Below, in pieces: positions 58,216 to 64,000 of a DNA stretch of 64,000 nucleotides. The notes below the pieces were generated by a model that saw nothing but the letters and a program-made list of their open reading frames with translations, did not search any database and had not been told where the DNA came from. Numbering within the stretch: position 1 is the stretch's first letter; each line of letters begins with the position of its first letter. The translations under genes were made by a program, and so were the position numbers. This stretch comes from Bathymodiolus brooksi (taxonomy: Eukaryota > Mollusca > Bivalvia > Mytilida > Modiolidae), in NCBI GenBank assembly GCA_963680875.1, contig OY804576.1, forward strand, positions 76,699,668-76,763,667, given 5' to 3'.

Positions 58216-58651
58216 TTAACTTTGTATCAATAAACTTTCTCATTTCCATCTTTTTCTCAAAATTGTTTGTATGTTTTTGTCCATTTTAGAAATTCAGCAC
58301 TGATTTGTTATTGGCTGAATTTCAAATATTTTCTCAAAACCAACATGTGTAAATTAGTAATGCAATTGTGAAACGGCAAAAAGATTTTTCATATTTTATC
58401 TTCTACAAAGTTTGTATTATATTTGTCACTTGGAAACCTAAGATGACTTGCCCTGCAGGACAAATTTTAATTGGAAATGTATAATAAGTTTCTTATTACA
58501 AGATACTGTAAATTATATTGAACCCAAACTATAAATGAATGGTCATTAGCAGGTGCATAACAAAGTTTATGTTTTCTTTATAGATCAGAAATCCAAAATG
58601 GCCACCATCACTGGAGATAGTGTAATTAATTAGAACCCAATGGGGAAAAGC

Positions 58652-58908
58652 GGGTTTAGGATTATGGTGTTTAATGCCACTTTCAGCAATATTTCAGTTA
58701 TATCGTGGCGGTCAGTTTTATTGGTGGAGGAAGCTATAGTACCTGGAGAAAACCACCGACCTGTCGCAAGTCACTGAGAAACTTGATCACATAATGTTGT
58801 ATCAAGTGCACCTCGCCTGAGCAGGATTCGAACTCACAACGTTAGTGGTGATAAGCACTAATTGCATAGGTAGTTATAAATCCAACTACCATACTATCAC
58901 GACCATGG
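58652..58908 (-). mobile_element. SINE family 2, minus orientation
   Basis: GGGTTTAGGATTATGGTGTT, TTATATCGTGGCGGTCAGTT, GAGAAAACCACCGACCTGTC, GCCTGAGCAGGATTCGAACT, AACGTTAGTGGTGATAAGCA, and CTATCACGACCATGGGG. Confidence 0.93.
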
Positions 58909-58909
58909 G

Positions 58910-60319
58910 GAAAATGTTTTAAACATATTTATCTCTGAAACAAAAGAACCATTTGAAAGAAAAAATGACTTGAATGTTTTGTACATGGTCCTCTACAAAT
59001 ATTTTTTTTTTTTTAAGTTAATGAAAAAGTTAAACAAAATGGTAATGTACAAAAGATAGATTTTCGTATGCTGTACTTTTTAAACAGTGGGCCATATATT
59101 ATAATAAAGCATTTCAAAATAGAATAAAATTGAATTGTATAATATAGCAATTGTAACATTTTGATCTAGAAAAATCTTAAATAAATGTTTCAAACAGTTA
59201 TTATAATGTTACAATGTATTTGAAATGATATTAATTAGAAAGTTAAAGTGAGAAACTTGCCATGACCTTAAAAATCACAGAATTTGTTTCTTGATTACCA
59301 GTAAAATATGCAAACTACATTCATTAATAAAGAAACTATATACTTTAATAGTATAAAGATTTTTTTTTTTTTTTAACTAACAAATTATAATACAGTTTTT
59401 AGATCTACATTTTTATGCATACCTCTTTTTTGTTCTTGGTTTCTGAAAAACAAAAATTAAATCTAGGAAATGATTATTCAATTCTTAAATACTTTTATAT
59501 ACATGTATAATATTTAATTACTAATGATATCTAATACTGCCTTTGATATGCAACAATTTTTAGTAAGATAGAAACCAGGAAGTCTGTTATACAAATGTCT
59601 ACTCTGTCCATTCCTAAGTCCCTTGCCAGTCTTTCATCTTTTGTCTCCCACACACAATACTACATTGGTTGCCATGGATACATTTTACTACCTTTGTATC
59701 ACCATATTGTTACTTTTCTCTCAGATTTATTATTAATAATTTGTCTATTTTCTTTATTCATTACAATTTGTCCATGTCAGTCAGAACTACATTGTATTTC
59801 ATCTGACCTGCATCAAATTTCTTAAGGTTATCTTTACCATTTATATTATTGTTAAAAGATGACAAGTGAAGAGTAAATAAAAATATGAGTATTTTAATCC
59901 TCAATGCTTTATTGCTATAAATAAGCACTCAAAAAACAAAAAAACTGTTTTAATTTTTTCAACCTATGAAAGAAATTAAAAAAAATTAAGTTGTGATAAC
60001 TTGTGCTAAATCCATTTCAGCTTTTGATGAATAAAATATATTTAAACTTTAAAAAGAAAAAACCCCCACAATTTTGTATAATACCCTTAGCAACAATGAA
60101 TCAATTTTACCTGAATTATTTCTTATATTTAACTAGTACGGAAATATTCCTCTATTTCTCCATATATAGCCGTCTATTTTTTTTTATAGAGATGGACATT
60201 CTTCTTTAATATAAATATACTAACGGTAGATTTTTTAACAAAATTTTATCTACTTAATCTAATTTCTACAAAAGTTTATTGTATGGCAATCTTGGTATTT
60301 ATTCAACAGGCTACAGTAG
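58910..60319. other. No gene recognised
   Basis: AT-rich with T runs at 59002-59015 and 59361-59376. Short open frames near 59595 and 60003 lack any recognisable feature. Confidence 0.5.
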
Positions 60320-60510
60320 TTTCTTATTAGGCCACTCCCTTCTGCAAAAAAGTAGCTGTGTAAGAGGGGTGACCTTTCTTGATATGGACATTTTACTATT
60401 TCAGTGCATCTGAAATCTGGTCTGATAGTAGGGATGGCCTTGATGGGAGTGGCCTTGCAAGAGGGGAAATACTGTACAACTTTTCATGCTTTATGGTTCA
60501 ATATAAAATA

Positions 60511-60667
60511 CAGTGAAACCAGTCTAAACCGAAACTTATTTAGACCAGCTTTTGTGTTCGTACTAGAAAGGTGTTAGGTTTATACAGGTTAAATTGACAA
60601 AAATTTCTTGCATTTGGACGTTATTTAAAGTTCTGTTTATACAGGATTTTATGGTTTAGACATATGT
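60511..60667 (+). mobile_element. Dispersed repeat (AACCAGTCTAAACCG type)
   Basis: Second copy of the element at 28908-29072, in the same orientation. It begins CAGTGAAACCAGTCTAAACC. Confidence 0.7.
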
Positions 60668-60679
60668 TTAACAGTAACA

Positions 60680-61000
60680 CAATGGGTGTCACATGTAGAG
60701 CAGGAACTACTGACACTTCTGGAGCATCTGAGTTCACACCTGGGGTCCGTTGTTGAACTTATGATTAGGCTAATCATATGATTAGCCCTAATTACATTTT
60801 TAACTCCTAATCACATAATTAGCAAATGCAATGATTAAATATGATTAGTTAACAGTTTTGTGGGGTTATGTTGATGGAACTTTACTTTTCTGTGTAATGT
60901 AGATGTTGTTTGTCCTTTTTCTTTTGGCCATTGTATTATCTGTTCTTTGATTTACAGCTTCTGATTACTCCTTTGACATCTTCAAACTTTTCTTTTCACT
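60680..61000 (+). mobile_element. GACGGGTGCC-type element with internal palindromic replacement
   Basis: ATGGGTGTCACATGTAGAGC, GGAGCATCTGAGTTCACACC, then foreign sequence 60750-60885 including the palindrome CTAATCATATGATTAG (60770-60785), then TTGTCCTTTTTCTTTTGGCC, CATTGTATTATCTGTTCTTT and TTACTCCTTTGACATCTTCA. Confidence 0.75.
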
Positions 61001-61039
61001 GTACTACATGCTATATACATATAAAAACTAAACTTCAAT

Positions 61040-61570
61040 GAATGTTTTTCTGTGAAATTTTTCTTTCAGCCGATTTATACCGATTATGCAAATTAGGCAT
61101 ATTTTGATAAAAGATCACATTTAAATCTTCTCCTCTGAAACCGCTGAACCAAATTAAACCAAACCTGTCAGGGATGGTCCCTGGGTGGGTCCCTTTCAAA
61201 ATTGTGTCCGACAGCCCCGCCCTCCATTCAAGATGGTTTCTGTTACTAGAAATAGAAATTTCTTCAATTGTCCATTGCTGCTTTAGTATAAGTCAAAATG
61301 AGCTCAAATTGTAACTGCAGCTACATGGCAAGGAGTAGTTTAACATATAATCCGTTTTTTTTCTGTGAAATTTTTTCAGCCAGTTTATTCCGTTTAGGAA
61401 TATTATGAGATAAAAATCACATTTAAATCTTTTGCTCAGAAATTTGAGTTGAAATGATCCTTGGGTGGCCCACTTTCAAAATTATGTGTAACACCCCCGT
61501 TTTCTATTAACTTTAGATGTCAAATTGAAAAGCAGGTGAGCGATTACAAGCTCCTGGGAGCCTCTAGTCT
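61040..61570 (+). mobile_element. TTAGCTCACC-related unit, headless
   Basis: Two diverged units of about 310 bp, each beginning TTCTGTGAAATTTTT, with CTTCTCCTCTGAAACCGCTG, GGGATGGTCCCTGGGTGGGT and GTCCATTGCTGC. It ends CAGGTGAGCGATTACAAGCT + CCTGGGAGCCTCTAG, the usual element end. Its first about 150 bases are identical to 63852-64000. Confidence 0.8.
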
Positions 61571-62002
61571 TATGTAGTGATGCAATTACTCTTTGATGAA
61601 AATAGAAGAAGAACCTTGTTAGTATTAAGAGTGCACATTTATTCTATACAACTGATTCCTTAATTATTTAAACATTCTTACATGGCATGCATCATTTCAA
61701 TTAAGAAACCAGATCATGTAGTTAGCGTTCCTGTGGGATTTACAGAATCATGTAAAATGGGATTTTTAGTGTAAATAATATGTATAATTAAGGAGTATAA
61801 AGAAAAGTGGGTGATTTTACATTAACATTTGATGATTATGTGTGGAGCTTAATTTGACTTTATTTTTTCTTCAAAGTACAAATAGATTTTTGTATTTTTG
61901 ACCGTGACATTGTGAGATAGTAATTCTGACTTCTGACTCCAAACTACTATTTTTCTTTTTTGTATAATTTAGTACAATTCTGAATATATTTATGAAATTT
62001 TA

Positions 62003-62259
62003 AGGGCCATCGTGGCTGTGATCATATGGTAGTTGCATTTACAACTACCTATGCAATCAGTGCCTATCACACTGATGTTGTGAGTTCGAATCCTGATCAG
62101 GGCGAGGTGTACAACATTATGTATTAAAGTTTGTCAGTGACTTATGACAGGTCAGTGGTTTTCTACGGGTACTCTGGTTTCCTCCACCAATAAAACTGAC
62201 TGCCATAATATAACTGAAATATTGTTGAAAGTAATGTTAAGCTCCATAAAACCAAACCC
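62003..62259 (+). mobile_element. SINE family 2, near full length
   Basis: AAGGGCCATCGTGGCTGTGA, ATGGTAGTTGCATTTACAAC, GTTGTGAGTTCGAATCCTGA, TTTGTCAGTGACTTATGACA, CCATAATATAACTGAAATAT and AGTAATGTTAAGCTCCATAA. Confidence 0.9.
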
Positions 62260-62298
62260 AATCAGTCCTACATGGATGTGATTATATATTAGTTGGAC

Positions 62299-63360
62299 GT
62301 GTGTCGCTAGTGGAGCAGGAACTGCTTGCCCTTTGGCAACACTTGAGATCACCCCGTTTGGTATCTTTTGGTCATTGTATTGTCTGTCATCTGATTTCTT
62401 TTGGTCATTGTATTGTCTGTCATCTGATTTCTTTTGGTCATTGTATTGTCTGTCCTCTTCTTTTGGTCATTGTATTGTCTGTCATCTGATTTCTTTTGGT
62501 CATTGTATTGTCTGTCATCTGATTTCTTTTGGTCATTGTATTGTCTGTCATCTGATTTCTTTTGGTCATTGTATTGTCTGTCATCTGATTTCTTTTGATC
62601 ATTGTATTGTCTGTGATCTGATTTCTTTTGGTCATTGTATTGTCTGTCACCTGATTTCTTTTGGTCATTGTATTGTCTGTCATCTGATTTCTTTTGGTCA
62701 TTGTATTGTCTGTCATCTGATTTCTTTTGGTCATTGTATTGTCTGTCATCTGATTTCTTTTGGTCATTGTATTGTCTGTCATCTGATTTCTTTTGGTCAT
62801 TGTATTGTCTGTCATCTGATTTCTTTTGGTCATTGTATTGTCTGTCATCTGATTTCTTTTGGTCATTGTATTGTCTGTCATCTGATTTCTTTTGGTCATT
62901 GTATTGTCTGTCATCTGATTTCTTTTGGTCATTGTATTGTCTGTCATCTGATTTCTTTTGGTCATTGTATTGTCTGTCACCTGATTTCTTTTGGTCATTG
63001 TATTGTCTGTCATCTGATTTCTTTTGGTCATTGTATTGTCTGTCATCTGATTTCTTTTGGTCATTGTATTGTCTGTCATCTGATTTCTTTTGGTCATTGT
63101 ATTGTCTGTCATCTGATTTCTTTTGGTCATTGTATTGTCTGTCATCTGATTTCTTTTGGTCATTGTATTGTCTGTCATCTGATTTCTTTTGGTCATTGTA
63201 TTGTCTGTCATCTGATTTCTTTTGGTCATTGTATTTTCTCTCATCTGATTTCTTTTGGTCACTGTATTGTCTGTCATCTGATTTCTTTTGGCCATTGTAT
63301 TATCTGTCCTTTGATTTACAGCTTCTGATTACTCCTTTGACATCTTCAAACTTTTCTTTT
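62299..63360 (+). mobile_element. GACGGGTGCC-type element enlarged by an internal 33 bp array
   Basis: Left part GTGTGTCGCTAGTGGAGCAG + GAACTGCTTGCCC; right part TTTGATTTACAGCTTCTGAT + TACTCCTTTGACATCTTCAA. The segment that in other copies reads once as TTTTGGCCATTGTATTATCT + GTTCTTTGATTT is here multiplied about 28 times. Confidence 0.85.
62366..63300 (+). repeat. 33 bp minisatellite
   Basis: Unit TTTTGGTCATTGTATTGTCT + GTCATCTGATTTC, about 28 copies, very homogeneous; early copies include one 24 bp form (TGTCCTCTTCTTTTGG). As 33 is a multiple of three, frames of 331 and 256 codons (+) and 285 codons (-) stay open through it. These are not credible genes. Confidence 0.96.
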
Positions 63361-63530
63361 CTTTGTACTACATGCTATATACATATAAAAACTAAACTTC
63401 AATGAATGTTATAATAGTAGTATGTTCCTTCATACAGTAAGACCTTTTACATTGAGATGACATTTATGTATACCGTACTTAGGAAATAAAGTTCTAGGTC
63501 ACAGTACTGTGCAAACTTCCACCTACTTTT

Positions 63531-64000
63531 TTAGCTCACCTGGCCAAAGGCCATGTGAGCTTTTGCCATCACTTGGCGTCCGTCTGTCGTACGTCATAAA
63601 CTTTAATCTTCTCCTCAGAAACCACTGGGCCAATTGCAGCCAAACTTTGGTGGAATGGTATTTGTATGGCCTTCTTCCAAAATAGTGTCTGTTAATCCCG
63701 ACTTCCAACCAAGATGGCCGCCAAGCTAAAAATAGAAAAAAGGGGAAATGAAATTTTAATTGTCCATTGCTGCTATAATATAAGTCAAAATGAGCTCAAA
63801 TTTTAACTGCAGCTACATGACAAGGAGTAGTTTAACATATATTCCGGGTTTTTCTGTGAAATTTTTCTTTCAGCCGATTTATACCGATTATGCAAATTAG
63901 GCATATTTTGATAAAAGATCACATTTAAATCTTCTCCTCTGAAACCGCTGAACCAAATTAAACCAAACCTGTCAGGGATGGTCCCTGGGTGGGTCCCTTT
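63531..64000 (+). mobile_element. TTAGCTCACC-type element, runs off the window
   Basis: TTAGCTCACCTGGCCAAAGG, CATGTGAGCTTTTGCCATCA, CTTGGCGTCCGTCTGTCGTA, CTTCTCCTCAGAAACCACTG, then the unit also seen at 61040-61400. It is cut by the window end. Confidence 0.85.

Noticed and set aside
62333..63328. 331-codon (+), 256-codon (+) and 285-codon (-) frames
   Set aside because: A 33 bp array with no stop in several frames of both strands. The unit derives from a non-coding dispersed element.

Overview
This is a eukaryotic nuclear genome window, AT-rich, with GT-AG introns and a very high repeat content. The mix of interspersed repeats points to a mollusc, most likely a bivalve. It holds two tRNA-headed SINE families with CAATCACTCACT or GTTAAACACCAT tails, and tandem-unit elements opening with TTAGCTCACCT...CACTTGGCGTCCGTC or GCCGAGTTGCGACGAAGTCG. 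The taxon is an inference from repeat style and from protein similarity; the sequence does not prove it.

Two protein-coding genes on the + strand are well supported. (1) The last eight coding exons of PNPT1, mitochondrial polynucleotide phosphorylase (174-8606). They encode the end of the second RNase PH core, the KH domain and the S1 domain, ending at a TGA; the first part lies upstream of the window. (2) A complete five-exon gene (18766-29436) for a 158-residue protein of the little-characterised CXorf65/C22orf15 family. A third gene may begin at 32054, where a possible first coding exon lies in a promoter-like stretch. I could not find a second exon for it in the remaining 32 kb.

Layout: 1-8.8 kb PNPT1, with SINEs and a minisatellite in its introns; 8.8-18.7 kb intergenic, with a 49-50 bp array and a 42/44/45 bp satellite that has a higher-order period of about 1002 bp; 18.7-29.5 kb the CXorf65-like gene, whose second intron (about 6.1 kb) is almost wholly two minisatellites; 29.5-32 kb intergenic; 32-64 kb possible first intron or intergenic DNA. 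This last part is built of SINEs, LINE relicts, fold-back elements, a 37-copy 30 bp array, a 26 bp array, a 33 bp array and a duplicated block near the end. About one fifth of the window is tandem repeat.

The two recognised proteins have no known joint role. The most interesting pattern is structural. At three exon-intron junctions in the two genes the sequence across the 5' splice site is tandemly duplicated; in one case it has grown into a run of about 36 copies of the donor motif. The next minisatellite in that same intron also carries about 27 units with a strong donor-like GGTAAGT.
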